Below, piece by piece: positions 52,976 through 62,195 of a stretch of 64,000 nt of DNA. The stretch covers positions 872,752 through 936,751 of the forward strand of contig CP051244.1 of assembly GCA_017795045.1 (NCBI GenBank), written 5' to 3'. The notes under the pieces are model-generated. The model was not told where the DNA came from, ran no database searches, and was given only the letters and a program-made list of their open reading frames with translations. The translations under genes were made by a program, and so were the position numbers. This DNA is from Allomuricauda sp. Its GTDB lineage: Bacteria > Bacteroidota > Bacteroidia > Flavobacteriales > Flavobacteriaceae. How positions within the stretch are numbered: the stretch's first letter is position 1; the number at the start of each line of letters is the position of its first letter.

Positions 52976-54232
52976 ATGAGGAATTACAACATTTCGAAAC
53001 ATAATTCCTTCTACGCCATTGGACTGAGCTATAAGAAGGCAGATGCTGAGGTGCGGGGAAAGTTTAGCCTGGATGTTCCGGCCATAGACCATATTCTGGC
53101 AAAGGCCAAGGAACTTGGTATTGATGGTCTATTGGCCATTTCTACCTGTAACCGGACCGAGCTTTATGGTTTTGCCCAACATCCCTATCAACTTATAAAA
53201 TTGCTTTGTGACCAAACACAGGGCACCGTGGAAGAGTTTCAAGAAGTAGCCTATGTCTACAAAAACCATGAGGCCATTTCCCATATGTTCAAGGTTGGCA
53301 CAGGGTTGGACAGCCAGATTTTGGGTGATTTTGAAATCATAAGCCAAATTAAGCAAGGATTTTACCGGGCCAAAAAACAAGACATGGCCAATCCGTTTTT
53401 GGAACGGCTTTGCAATGCCGTGATTCAGGCGAGTAAACGCATCAAAACCGAAACCGAACTGTCCTCTGGGGCTACATCGGTGGCCTTTGCCTCGGTAAAG
53501 TATATTTTGGACAATGTCCCCGACATTTCTGAAAAGAACATTCTACTTTTTGGAACGGGCAAAATCGGAAGGAATACCTGCGAAAACCTTATTAAACACT
53601 CCAACAACCACCATATTACCCTGATCAACCGGACTAGGGCGAAAGCAGAGGATATTGCTGGAAAATTCCATTTGACCGTAAAGGATTATGGGGATCTACA
53701 GACCGAAATACGAAAAGCGGATATCCTTGTGGTGGCCACCGGGGCACAGTTGCCCACCGTGTCCAAGGCATTAATCTATCCCAAAAAACCACTTCTGATC
53801 TTGGACCTGTCCGTACCCAAAAATGTGGCGGATGATGTTTTGGAACTGGACAATGTCTCCTTAGTACATTTGGACCAACTTTCCCAGATTACCGATGAAG
53901 CCTTGGCCAAGAGGAAGGAATATGTGCCCAAAGCGGAAGCGATTATTGAACAGGTCAAAAAAGATTTTTTAAAGTGGTTGGAAACCCGAAAGTTTGCTCC
54001 GGTCATCAACGCGCTCAAGGAAAAGCTAAAAACCATGAAGGCCGAGGAAATTGACTTTCATTCCAAAAAAATAAATGACTTCAACCAAGATCAGGCCGAA
54101 ATCATCTCTGATCGAATCATCCAAAAAATCACCAAACAGTTTGCCAACCACCTGAAGCGTTCCGAAGTGGATACCGAGGACAGTCTGGAACTTATCCAGA
54201 AAGTCTTTCAGCTAGAAATCGATTCTAAATGA
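52976..54232 (+). CDS. hemA: Glutamyl-tRNA reductase
   Basis: First committed enzyme of the C5 heme pathway, 418 aa, reducing Glu-tRNA to glutamate-1-semialdehyde with NADPH. The ATG at 52976 is chosen over a GTG at 52955, which overlaps the -7 element. Catalytic Cys58 is in ISTCNRTELYG; NADPH motif GTGKIGRNTCENL follows; a C-terminal dimerisation helix ends the protein. The stop overlaps hemC by ATGA. It heads the operon hemA-C-D-E-DUF6973-F. The glutamate-semialdehyde aminomutase gene hemL is not in the window. Confidence 0.96.
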   Translation: MRNYNISKHNSFYAIGLSYKKADAEVRGKFSLDVPAIDHILAKAKELGIDGLLAISTCNRTELYGFAQHPYQLIKLLCDQTQGTVEEFQEVAYVYKNHEAISHMFKVGTGLDSQILGDFEIISQIKQGFYRAKKQDMANPFLERLCNAVIQASKRIKTETELSSGATSVAFASVKYILDNVPDISEKNILLFGTGKIGRNTCENLIKHSNNHHITLINRTRAKAEDIAGKFHLTVKDYGDLQTEIRKADILVVATGAQLPTVSKALIYPKKPLLILDLSVPKNVADDVLELDNVSLVHLDQLSQITDEALAKRKEYVPKAEAIIEQVKKDFLKWLETRKFAPVINALKEKLKTMKAEEIDFHSKKINDFNQDQAEIISDRIIQKITKQFANHLKRSEVDTEDSLELIQKVFQLEIDSK

Positions 54233-55155
54233 GCAAGATCATACGAATTGGGACCCGCGATAGTGAATTGGCACTGTGGCAAGCCACTACTGTACAGCAA
54301 AAACTCGAGGAATTGGGGTACGACACCTCATTGGTACCTATAAAGTCCACAGGGGATGAAATACTGGACAAACCCCTGTACGAACTGGGAATCACCGGTA
54401 TTTTCACTAAGACTTTGGATATTGCCCTATTGAAGGGACAAATAGACATTGCCGTACACTCCATGAAGGATGTTCCCACCCAATTGCCTAAAGACATTGT
54501 ACAAGTAGCCGTGTTGGAGCGTGCCATTACCCACGATATTTTGGTGCACAAGGGATTGAACTTTTTGGAATCCGATGTCCCTGCTACCATTGCTACCGGC
54601 AGTTTGCGCAGAAAAGCCCAATGGTTGAACAAATACCCTCACCATTCCGTAGTGGATTTACGGGGAAATGTGAACACAAGATTGTTGAAACTGATTGAGA
54701 ACGATTGGAACGGTGCCATTTTTGCCCAAGCCGGATTGGAGCGCATTAAATTGTTACCCAAAGATGCCCTTCAACTGGACTGGATGATTCCTGCTCCCGC
54801 GCAGGGCGCCATGGTGGTCGTGGCCAAGTATGAGGACACCTTCTCAAAGGAAGCGCTCGCCAAGTTAAATCATAAAGAATCTGAAATCGCCACGACCATT
54901 GAACGTCAATTTTTACGGACATTGGAAGGTGGTTGCACCGCCCCTATCGGTGCTTTGGCACAAATAAAAGAACAAACGGTACATTTTGAGGGCGTTGTTT
55001 TTTCATTGGACGGAAAACAAAAAATTTCCCTCAATAAAAGTGTTCCCCTAAGCCAAGCCAATGGACTGGGAGAACAATGTGCCAAGGAAGTCTTACAGCA
55101 AGGTGGGGATAAATTGATGCAGGAAATTAGAAATGAGAACAGTGCTCTCCACTAA
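54229..55155 (+). CDS. hemC: Hydroxymethylbilane synthase
   Basis: Porphobilinogen deaminase of 308 aa. RIGTRDSELALWQA at the N-terminus, AVHSMKDVPTQLP in the substrate cleft, APAQGAMVV, and Cys236 in EGGCTAPIGA, which holds the dipyrromethane cofactor, are all intact. It polymerises four porphobilinogens. The start overlaps hemA by four bases and its end overlaps hemD by 23 bases. Confidence 0.96.
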   Translation: MSKIIRIGTRDSELALWQATTVQQKLEELGYDTSLVPIKSTGDEILDKPLYELGITGIFTKTLDIALLKGQIDIAVHSMKDVPTQLPKDIVQVAVLERAITHDILVHKGLNFLESDVPATIATGSLRRKAQWLNKYPHHSVVDLRGNVNTRLLKLIENDWNGAIFAQAGLERIKLLPKDALQLDWMIPAPAQGAMVVVAKYEDTFSKEALAKLNHKESEIATTIERQFLRTLEGGCTAPIGALAQIKEQTVHFEGVVFSLDGKQKISLNKSVPLSQANGLGEQCAKEVLQQGGDKLMQEIRNENSALH

Positions 55156-55798
55156 AAAACTAAGCTTGCCGCAAAAGGAATTGTTCCTCAATTCAGGTTT
55201 GGGGTTGGTGGAGTATGATGCCCTTCACATAGAATTTTTGGATGCGGATATTCCTTTGGAATTTACCCACTATATCCTTACCAGTAAAAATTCGGTCAAA
55301 GCCTTCCTTAAAAGAATTGAAAACCGGAACACATCCAATTTCCAGATTTTTTGTGTTGGTGAAAAAACCAAAGCCCTTTTGGAAGAGAATGGACTGAGGG
55401 TGGTAAAAAAGATCGAGTATGCCTCGGAATTGGCCCAATTCATTGTAGAAAAACATCCCAATGAAACTTTTCTGTTTTTATGCGGAAACCTAAGAAGGGA
55501 CACCTTACCAAAGGCACTTACCGAAAATAACATTCGGTATAAAGAGGTGGTGGTTTACAAAACCCATTTAATGCCAAGGGCGTTTCAACGGGATTTTGAC
55601 GGTATTCTGTTCTTCAGTCCAAGTGGCATCAGAAGTTATCTTTTGGAGAACTCCATTGGCAGCAGTACCCTGTTCTGTATTGGTACTACTACGGCCGATG
55701 AGGCCAAAAAACATTCAGACGATATTGTAATAGCCAATAAACCGACCGTGGAAAACGTGTTGGTACAGGCCATAAACCATTTTACAAGACATGATTAA
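55133..55798 (+). CDS. hemD: Uroporphyrinogen-III synthase
   Basis: Two-domain enzyme of 221 aa closing and isomerising hydroxymethylbilane. HemD diverges fast; here [49 protein letters not shown] and [13 protein letters not shown] fit the family, and the position between hemC and hemE confirms it. It overlaps hemE by eight bases. Confidence 0.92.
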   Translation: MRTVLSTKKLSLPQKELFLNSGLGLVEYDALHIEFLDADIPLEFTHYILTSKNSVKAFLKRIENRNTSNFQIFCVGEKTKALLEENGLRVVKKIEYASELAQFIVEKHPNETFLFLCGNLRRDTLPKALTENNIRYKEVVVYKTHLMPRAFQRDFDGILFFSPSGIRSYLLENSIGSSTLFCIGTTTADEAKKHSDDIVIANKPTVENVLVQAINHFTRHD

Positions 55799-56816
55799 AA
55801 ACGATTTATTCCTAAGAGCCTTGAAGGGTGAAACCGTTGAGCGGCCACCCGTATGGATGATGCGCCAAGCAGGCCGTTACCTCCCGGAGTTTATGGAACT
55901 CAAGCATAAATACGATTTCTTTACCCGATGCCAGACTCCCGAGTTGGCTTCTGAAATTACCGTGCAACCTATCCGACGTTATGGAATGGATGCAGCCATC
56001 CTTTTCAGTGATATCTTGGTGATTCCACAAGCCATGGACATTGAGGTGGAGATGAAACCGAACTTTGGCCCTTACCTCCCAAACCCCATTCGCTCCAAAG
56101 AAGATTTGGAAAGGGTAATTGTTCCCGATATTCAGGATACATTGGGCTATGTGATGGAGGCCATTGCCATGACCAAGGAAAAGTTGAATGATGAAATCCC
56201 TCTTATCGGTTTTGCCGGTTCTCCTTGGACCATTCTTTGCTATTGTGTGGAAGGCCAAGGCAGCAAAAGTTTTGATAAGGCAAGAGGACTCTGCTTTTCC
56301 CAACCGGAAGTGGCCCATCAATTGCTTCAAAAAATAACGGATACCACCATTGCATACCTTAAGGCCAAAGTAGAAGCTGGTGTGAACGCTGTCCAAGTTT
56401 TCGATTCGTGGGGTGGCATGCTTTCGCCTACTGATTACCAAGAGTTCTCCTGGCCGTACATTCAACAAATCGTTGATGCATTGAAAGATTTGGCCCCGGT
56501 CATTGTTTTTGGCAAAGGGTGTTGGTTCGCACTGAAAGAAATGGCACAATCCGGTGCTTCTGCAGTTGGTGTGGATTGGACCTGCTCGGCCCAAAATGCA
56601 CGTTACCTCACCGGAGGGAACATTACCCTACAAGGAAATTTTGACCCTGCTCGTTTGCTTTCCCCTCCAGCTGAAATCAAAAAGAGGGTTACTCAAATGA
56701 TCAATGAATTTGGAAAGGACAAATATATTGTGAACCTAGGGCACGGCATCCTTCCTAATATACCATTGGAAAATGCCAAAGCATTCATAGATGCCGTAAA
56801 AGAATATAAGTCGTGA
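55791..56816 (+). CDS. hemE: Uroporphyrinogen decarboxylase
   Basis: Enzyme of 341 aa removing four acetate carboxyls from uroporphyrinogen III. Signature [17 protein letters not shown], the conserved Asp in [10 protein letters not shown], and [19 protein letters not shown] are present. The TGA stop overlaps the GTG start of the next gene (GTGA), so the DUF6973 gene is translationally coupled. Confidence 0.96.
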   Translation: MIKNDLFLRALKGETVERPPVWMMRQAGRYLPEFMELKHKYDFFTRCQTPELASEITVQPIRRYGMDAAILFSDILVIPQAMDIEVEMKPNFGPYLPNPIRSKEDLERVIVPDIQDTLGYVMEAIAMTKEKLNDEIPLIGFAGSPWTILCYCVEGQGSKSFDKARGLCFSQPEVAHQLLQKITDTTIAYLKAKVEAGVNAVQVFDSWGGMLSPTDYQEFSWPYIQQIVDALKDLAPVIVFGKGCWFALKEMAQSGASAVGVDWTCSAQNARYLTGGNITLQGNFDPARLLSPPAEIKKRVTQMINEFGKDKYIVNLGHGILPNIPLENAKAFIDAVKEYKS

Positions 56817-57304
56817 ACCCAATAGCGGTACTGAAACGGGTAGACTTTAAAAATATACTGAAAGTTATATTCATTGGAGTAGGCCACCCACTTTTTATTG
56901 TGCCGACCATTCGAGCCACCAAGGATTGCATCCGCATATCCACAGAAAACTACGGCCGTTTGCATCATAAAAATGGTCCGGCCAATGCATTTAGACATGC
57001 GCTTTGGAACTATTTGATCGCCAAAAGATGTTATCGAATACGTCACAACCGGGATTCTGTTCTGGAGTGGGCCAAAAAAATTACGGATTGGCATGAACAT
57101 GCTTTCCCAAACCAAGAATTGGCCAAAAAAATGGATTTCCATAACAATGCCGTGGGAAGGTTTGTCTTTCGGGAAAATCCTGAAAAAACGGAAAATGAAA
57201 TCATCGAACTATTAAAATCTATGACCTTGGTTTCGGTCAAGATTGATTCCAATATCGATTTTGAAAGCTTAAAAACACAATTCATACATATACTCGATCA
57301 ATGA
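56813..57304 (+). CDS. DUF6973 domain protein between hemE and hemF
   Basis: Protein of 163 aa starting at GTG (56813) within the hemE stop (GTGA) and ending within the hemF start (ATGA), a 4-base overlap on each side. Conserved-looking polar positions are in [25 protein letters not shown] and [13 protein letters not shown], a cluster of His, Asn, Asp and Arg that resembles a metal-dependent hydrolase or phospholipase-like site. I place it in DUF6973 from memory of the NAFRHALW and HNNAVGR motifs. No function is known; a heme-linked role is inferred from position only. Confidence 0.72.
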   Translation: MNPIAVLKRVDFKNILKVIFIGVGHPLFIVPTIRATKDCIRISTENYGRLHHKNGPANAFRHALWNYLIAKRCYRIRHNRDSVLEWAKKITDWHEHAFPNQELAKKMDFHNNAVGRFVFRENPEKTENEIIELLKSMTLVSVKIDSNIDFESLKTQFIHILDQ

Positions 57305-58203
57305 AGGACAAATTCTACGATTATATCCAAAAACTACAAGATAACATTACCGCAAAACTTGAAGAGGTGGATGGAAAAGCCAAATTTCAACAGGACATTT
57401 GGGAACGCCCCGAAGGTGGCGGAGGGAGGACCCGTGTCATTGAAAACGGAAATGTATTTGAAAAAGGTGGAGTGAATATTTCCAAGGTATACGGTGAACT
57501 TCCCAAAAGTATGCAGCAGTATTTTGGCGTGGAAGATGCGGATTTTTTTGCCTGCGGACTCAGTTTGGTCATCCATCCCAAGAGTCCCATGGTACCCACC
57601 GTACATGCCAACTGGCGCTATTTTGAGATGTACAATAAAAATGGGGACATCGTGGACCAATGGTTTGGGGGCGGTCAGGATTTAACCCCCTATTATCTGT
57701 TTGAAGAAGATGCCCAACATTTTCACCGAACCTGTAAAAATGCCTGTGACGCCCACAACCCAGAGTTTTATCCAACTTACAAAAAGAGATGTGACGAGTA
57801 TTTCTGGAATGCCCATCGTAATGAGGCCAGGGGTGTAGGCGGTCTCTTTTTTGACTATTGCAAAGCAACGGAAACCATGAATATGGAAGATTGGTACAAC
57901 TATGTCACCGAGGTTGGGGATAGTTTTTTGGATGCGTATATACCAATTGTTACAAAAAGAAAGGAGATGGAATATACCCTAGAACAGAGGGATTGGCAGG
58001 AAATTAGACGCGGAAGGTATGTGGAATTTAACCTGGTTCATGATAAAGGGACCCTATTCGGCCTGAGAACCAATGGCCGTATTGAAAGTATTTTGATGAG
58101 TCTCCCTCCCCATGTGCAATGGAGGTATGACCATCACCCAGAAAAAGGAAGTCCAGAAGAGCAATTAATTGAGGTGCTGCAACATCCAAAAAATTGGGTT
58201 TAA
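57301..58203 (+). CDS. hemF: Oxygen-dependent coproporphyrinogen III oxidase
   Basis: Aerobic enzyme of 300 aa turning coproporphyrinogen III into protoporphyrinogen IX. Family marks: WERPEGGGGRTRVIENG, VHANWRYFEMYNKNG, WFGGGQDLTPYYLFEEDAQHFH, RGVGGLFFDY and EFNLVHDKGTLFGLRTNGRIESILMSLPP. The pathway here is thus oxygen-dependent at this step. The start overlaps the DUF6973 gene by four bases. Confidence 0.97.
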   Translation: MKDKFYDYIQKLQDNITAKLEEVDGKAKFQQDIWERPEGGGGRTRVIENGNVFEKGGVNISKVYGELPKSMQQYFGVEDADFFACGLSLVIHPKSPMVPTVHANWRYFEMYNKNGDIVDQWFGGGQDLTPYYLFEEDAQHFHRTCKNACDAHNPEFYPTYKKRCDEYFWNAHRNEARGVGGLFFDYCKATETMNMEDWYNYVTEVGDSFLDAYIPIVTKRKEMEYTLEQRDWQEIRRGRYVEFNLVHDKGTLFGLRTNGRIESILMSLPPHVQWRYDHHPEKGSPEEQLIEVLQHPKNWV

Positions 58204-58207
58204 TGTG

Positions 58208-58215
58208 TAGCTTTG
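58208..58215 (+). promoter_or_regulatory. Possible -7 element before the PhzF-like gene
   Basis: TAGCTTTG fits TAnnTTTG 15 bases before the ATG at 58231, immediately after hemF; an internal promoter for the PhzF-hemB part is possible. Confidence 0.35.
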
Positions 58216-58230
58216 TTTGAAACCAAACCC

Positions 58231-59019
58231 ATGAAGCAGAAAATATATCAAGTCGACGCTTTTACAGATCGTCTTTTTGGCGGTAATCCTGCAGCAGTTT
58301 GCATTTTGGATGCGTGGCTTGATACCACTCTTATGCAAAGTATCGCGGAAGAAAACAATCTGGCCGAAACTGCATTTGCTGTTCGTAAAGGTGAGGGGTA
58401 TGAGCTACGTTGGTTCACTCCAGAAACTGAGGTCGATTTGTGTGGTCATGCCACCTTGGCCACGGCATATGTGTTGTTCAATTACTACAATCACAATGAA
58501 AAAACCATTCGGTTTTATTCTCCCAGAAGCGGGGAATTGACCGTAGAAAAAACGGCTAACGGTTGGATGACCTTGGATTTTCCCTCCGACCCAATAGTGG
58601 CCATTCGGAACAATAGGGAATTGGACAACGCCATTGGGCTGACCCCAATCAAAACCTTTAAGGGAAAAACGGATTTTATGATGGTCTACAGCTCCCAACA
58701 AGAAGTGCAGGCCATTACCCCCAACCTGCATCTATTGAACCAGTTGGATTGTAGAGGCGTCATTGTTACAGCACCGGGCCAAGAGGTGGATTTTATCTCC
58801 AGATTCTTTGCCCCGCAATGTGGCATTCCCGAAGATCCCGTGACCGGCTCGGCACATACTTCGCTAACCCCGTATTGGTACGAAGTGTTGGGCAAAAGCA
58901 AAATGACCGCCAAACAACTCTCCAAAAGAGGAGGGGACTTAATCTGTGAATATTTGGGAGACCGGGTAAAAATTTCCGGCAAAGCAGCTCCCTACCTATC
59001 CGGTGAAATTGAAATTTAA
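58231..59019 (+). CDS. PhzF family protein
   Basis: Protein of 262 aa with the DAP-epimerase-like fold of PhzF. The start MKQKIYQVDAFTDRLFGGNPAAV is typical, NLAETAFAV contains the catalytic Glu, ETEVDLCGHATLATAYVLF the conserved core, and IPEDPVTGSAHTSLTPYW the second-half motif. PhzF relatives isomerise small metabolites; the substrate is unknown. It sits between hemF and hemB but this pairing may only reflect shared transcription. Confidence 0.9.
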   Translation: MKQKIYQVDAFTDRLFGGNPAAVCILDAWLDTTLMQSIAEENNLAETAFAVRKGEGYELRWFTPETEVDLCGHATLATAYVLFNYYNHNEKTIRFYSPRSGELTVEKTANGWMTLDFPSDPIVAIRNNRELDNAIGLTPIKTFKGKTDFMMVYSSQQEVQAITPNLHLLNQLDCRGVIVTAPGQEVDFISRFFAPQCGIPEDPVTGSAHTSLTPYWYEVLGKSKMTAKQLSKRGGDLICEYLGDRVKISGKAAPYLSGEIEI

Positions 59020-59027
59020 GCATCAGT

Positions 59028-60017
59028 ATGTATCCATTGATCAGAAATAGAAGACTACGCGCCTCCGAATCCATCCGAAGATTGGTTCGGGAAACCCTTG
59101 TAACCCCAGACGACTTTCTAGTGCCCCTTTTTGTGGTGGAAGGCAAGGGGATCAAAGAAGAAATTGCTTCCATGCCCAATTATTTTAGGTTGAGTTTGGA
59201 CAATCTTGAGAAAGAGGTCAAGGAACTTTGGAAAATGGGGCTTTGTTCCGTGTTGCTTTTTGTTAAGGTCGATGAAAAGCTGAAGGACAACAAAGGCACG
59301 GAGGCCATCAACCCCAATGGATTGATGCAAAGGGCGATAAAAACCGTCAAAAATGCCTGCCCTCAGATGTTGGTGATGACCGATGTGGCGTTGGACCCAT
59401 TTTCATCCTATGGCCATGATGGGATAGTGGACGAAGGTCAAATCCTCAATGACGAAACTGCCGAGGTACTGGCAGAGATGAGCGTCTCCCATGCACAGGC
59501 CGGAGCCGATTTTGTAGCCCCCAGCGATATGATGGATGGACGCATTCTTACCATTCGGGAGGCATTGGAAGATGAAGGGTTCCAAAATACCGGAATCATG
59601 AGCTATTCCGCCAAATATGCCAGCGCCTATTATGGTCCGTTCCGGGATGCCTTGGATTCGGCTCCTGTGGATATTGCCAACGTACCCAAGGACAAAAAAA
59701 CCTATCAAATGGATTTTGCCAATAGGCTTGAGGCCATCCGAGAAACCCAAATGGACATAGATGAAGGTGCCGATATTGTTATGGTAAAGCCGGGCCTGCC
59801 CTATCTGGACATTGTGCGGGACATTAAAAATGAAGCGGATGTGCCCATTGCCGTTTATCAAGTATCGGGGGAATATGCCATGATCAAAGCAGCTGCGGAA
59901 AAAGGCTGGCTGGACCATGATGCCGTGATGTTGGAACAGTTGACCGCCATTAAAAGGGCCGGGGCAAGCATCATTGCCAGTTATTTTGCTAAAGACTTTA
60001 TCCGTACCTTGGGATGA
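59028..60017 (+). CDS. hemB: Delta-aminolevulinic acid dehydratase (porphobilinogen synthase)
   Basis: Enzyme of 329 aa condensing two ALA molecules to porphobilinogen. Two Schiff-base Lys are present: Lys196 (MSYSAKYASAYYGPFRDA) and Lys254 (MVKPGLPYLD). The metal site region DVALDPFSSYGHDG (119-132) has Ala121, Asp123 and Asp131 where zinc-dependent enzymes have Cys, so this is a Mg/K-type or metal-independent variant. It is 8 bases after the PhzF gene and ends the hem cluster. Confidence 0.96.
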   Translation: MYPLIRNRRLRASESIRRLVRETLVTPDDFLVPLFVVEGKGIKEEIASMPNYFRLSLDNLEKEVKELWKMGLCSVLLFVKVDEKLKDNKGTEAINPNGLMQRAIKTVKNACPQMLVMTDVALDPFSSYGHDGIVDEGQILNDETAEVLAEMSVSHAQAGADFVAPSDMMDGRILTIREALEDEGFQNTGIMSYSAKYASAYYGPFRDALDSAPVDIANVPKDKKTYQMDFANRLEAIRETQMDIDEGADIVMVKPGLPYLDIVRDIKNEADVPIAVYQVSGEYAMIKAAAEKGWLDHDAVMLEQLTAIKRAGASIIASYFAKDFIRTLG

Positions 60018-60051
60018 TTCAAAAAATACATACAACCAACCCTGTTAACTC

Positions 60052-61350
60052 ATGAAAAACCTCTTTGCATTCTGCTTTTGTTTTCTTTTCGTTTCAACCA
60101 GCCTTCTTGCACAACAAAACCTAATTCATGCCCTTCCCTCAAAATTGGGATTGGATGAAGCCTACATCAACCAAAAAGTGGATTCCATCATGGAACTTGG
60201 TATAAAAGACCAAGCCTTCCCCGGTGCCCAAGTGTTGGTCGCCAAAAACGACACGGTAATCTTTCATAAAGCATACGGGTACCACACCTATGATAGCGTA
60301 CAGCCCGTTGCCCTGAACGACCTTTATGACCTGGCATCCGTTACCAAAATCTTGGGGCCATTGCCCGCTTTGATGAAATTGGTGGACGAAGGCAAACTTG
60401 ATCTGGACGCCCCGTTCAGCAACTATTGGCCCTCTTGGAAAAAACACAAGGACAAAAAAGATCTGACCCTTCGTGAAATCTTGAGCCATCAAGCTGGTTT
60501 GGTGCCCTATATTATCTTTTTGGAAAAAGTGATGCGGAAGAACGGGAAGATAAAGCGGCGATTTGTCAGGGACACTCCAAGTGAAAAATTTCAGCAACAA
60601 GTGTATGAGAATCTATTCATCAGCAATCGCTTTGAAGCCAAAATGAACCGCATGATCGACAGGTCCAAGGTTTCCGATGAAAAAAAATACGTGTACTCCG
60701 GGCTTACCTTCCTCATTTATCCAAGATTGATAGAACAACTTACGGGTACCGATTACGAAACCTATTTGGACCAGAACTTCTATCAACCTCTAGGCTGTTA
60801 CACTTTGGGCTACAACCCCAGCAAAAAGAACTATGTCAATGACATTGTCCCCACAGAAAACGATAGTGTGTTCAGAAAGACCTTCGTGAAAGGTTGGGTC
60901 CATGATGAAAACGCCTCCCTTAAAGGTGGGGTATCTGGAAATGCAGGCCTGTTTGGAAGCGCGGACGACCTGGCCAAGATCATGCTATTTTACGAAAACT
61001 ACGGAGCCATAGGAGACAAGCAAATTATCTCCAAGGAAGTCGTGAAAGAATTTGGCAAGGTTCAATATCCCGATAACGATAACCGAAGAGGACTTGGTTT
61101 TGACAAACCCTTACTTAACAATTCCGAGCTTGCTTTGGAAGATGCCTATCCTTCCCCCTTGTCCAGTCCCAACAGTTTTGGACACTCAGGATTTACAGGA
61201 ACTTTTGTTTGGGCCGACCCTGACAACAAACTGGTATACATATTTTTATCCAACAGGGTGTATCCTTCACGGGAACATCGACAGCTGTACCGATTGAATA
61301 TCCGTACTGCACTCCAAGATGTATTTTATCGCGCATCCTCTGTGGAATAA
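60052..61350 (+). CDS. Serine hydrolase (beta-lactamase/class C fold)
   Basis: Secreted protein of 432 aa with a signal peptide (FAFCFCFLFVSTSLLAQ). Catalytic SxxK is Ser96-x2-Lys99 in DLASVTKILGP, the YxS tyrosine is Tyr215 in YVYSGLTF, and a third motif is near HSGFTG. An insertion with lysines and arginines (RKNGKIKRRFVRD) lies between. The family includes D,D-peptidases and esterases; which applies is not known. A 131-base gap containing an inverted repeat (61364-61379) follows. Confidence 0.88.
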   Translation: MKNLFAFCFCFLFVSTSLLAQQNLIHALPSKLGLDEAYINQKVDSIMELGIKDQAFPGAQVLVAKNDTVIFHKAYGYHTYDSVQPVALNDLYDLASVTKILGPLPALMKLVDEGKLDLDAPFSNYWPSWKKHKDKKDLTLREILSHQAGLVPYIIFLEKVMRKNGKIKRRFVRDTPSEKFQQQVYENLFISNRFEAKMNRMIDRSKVSDEKKYVYSGLTFLIYPRLIEQLTGTDYETYLDQNFYQPLGCYTLGYNPSKKNYVNDIVPTENDSVFRKTFVKGWVHDENASLKGGVSGNAGLFGSADDLAKIMLFYENYGAIGDKQIISKEVVKEFGKVQYPDNDNRRGLGFDKPLLNNSELALEDAYPSPLSSPNSFGHSGFTGTFVWADPDNKLVYIFLSNRVYPSREHRQLYRLNIRTALQDVFYRASSVE

Positions 61351-61482
61351 ATATTTTTAAGGAGTTAAGACCTCTTAACAACAGGCTTCCAGAGTTTTTT
61401 ACACTTTTTTTAAAAAGTTTTTGTAAGCTTTCTGGACAAGGACTCACTAATAAAGGGCATTCCTTCAACAAAAATTGAAAAA

Positions 61483-62175
61483 ATGTCCTTTATGGATTTC
61501 ATGCGCCATTTCTTTTGGATCATCGTCTTTTTTATTTTCTCAGGTTGTATTGGTGAAGATTATGTGGATGACTTTGTGGAACCCACTATCCGTATCAACA
61601 ATCCCATAACAGGCATCCAAATCTCGGATAGTCATCCCTACTCAGCTACATACCTGAACCATATTGGCCAGCCTGAAGATGCGGAGGTCATTTGGTCCAC
61701 CTCCGACCCTTCCATCGTCACCATCAATGATCAAGGTGTGGCCATGGCTATTGCGGAAGGCGAGGCCACCATAAGTGTGTCCGTGGTTATAGACGGGAAT
61801 ACCCTAACGGCTGAAGACACCATAAAAATATCCGTAGACCCCGTGGAGAACAACATGGAGTCCAATGGAGATGGAACCATTGCCACCACAAGTGCCTACA
61901 CCCTTGAGGGGACTTTTACCCTTAGGGCAGATAGAGGCAACCTCATTCTGTCTTTCAATGCGGACTACAAGGCGTCATCCAGTTTACCTGGACTTTACCT
62001 GTACCTGTCCAACAATCCCAATTCTGTCAATGGAGCATTAGAGGTTGGGGCAGTGACCGTTTTTGAAGGAGCACACTCCTATGCCATTGAAGATGTTGGC
62101 CTCAATGAGTACCAATATCTTTTGTATTGGTGCAAACCCTTTAATGTTAAAGTTGGGGAGGGCCTGATCAATTGA
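61483..62175 (+). CDS. Lipoprotein with BIG2 and DM13 domains
   Basis: Protein of 230 aa with a lipobox (FFIFSGC, Cys about 23). The N-terminal half is a BIG2 Ig-like domain (about 35-120: GIQISDSHPYSATYLNHIGQPEDAEVIWSTSDPSIVTIND, GEATISVSV). The C-terminal half fits DM13 (about 130-230: YTLEGTFTLRADRGNLILSFNADY, GLYLYLSNNP, AHSYAIEDVGLNEYQYLLYWCKPFNVKVGEG), with the single conserved Cys in the YWCKPF stretch. DM13 is proposed to take part in electron transfer. It is translationally close to the next gene, an outer-membrane-like protein. Confidence 0.8.
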   Translation: MSFMDFMRHFFWIIVFFIFSGCIGEDYVDDFVEPTIRINNPITGIQISDSHPYSATYLNHIGQPEDAEVIWSTSDPSIVTINDQGVAMAIAEGEATISVSVVIDGNTLTAEDTIKISVDPVENNMESNGDGTIATTSAYTLEGTFTLRADRGNLILSFNADYKASSSLPGLYLYLSNNPNSVNGALEVGAVTVFEGAHSYAIEDVGLNEYQYLLYWCKPFNVKVGEGLIN

Positions 62176-62195
62176 ACCGCACATTAAAACAACAC

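Noticed and set aside
55812-56594. 260-aa minus-strand ORF
   Set aside because: It is antisense to hemE, whose residues are fully conserved; no independent evidence for a gene.
59403-60035. 210-aa minus-strand ORF
   Set aside because: It is antisense to hemB; composition looks like a complement frame.
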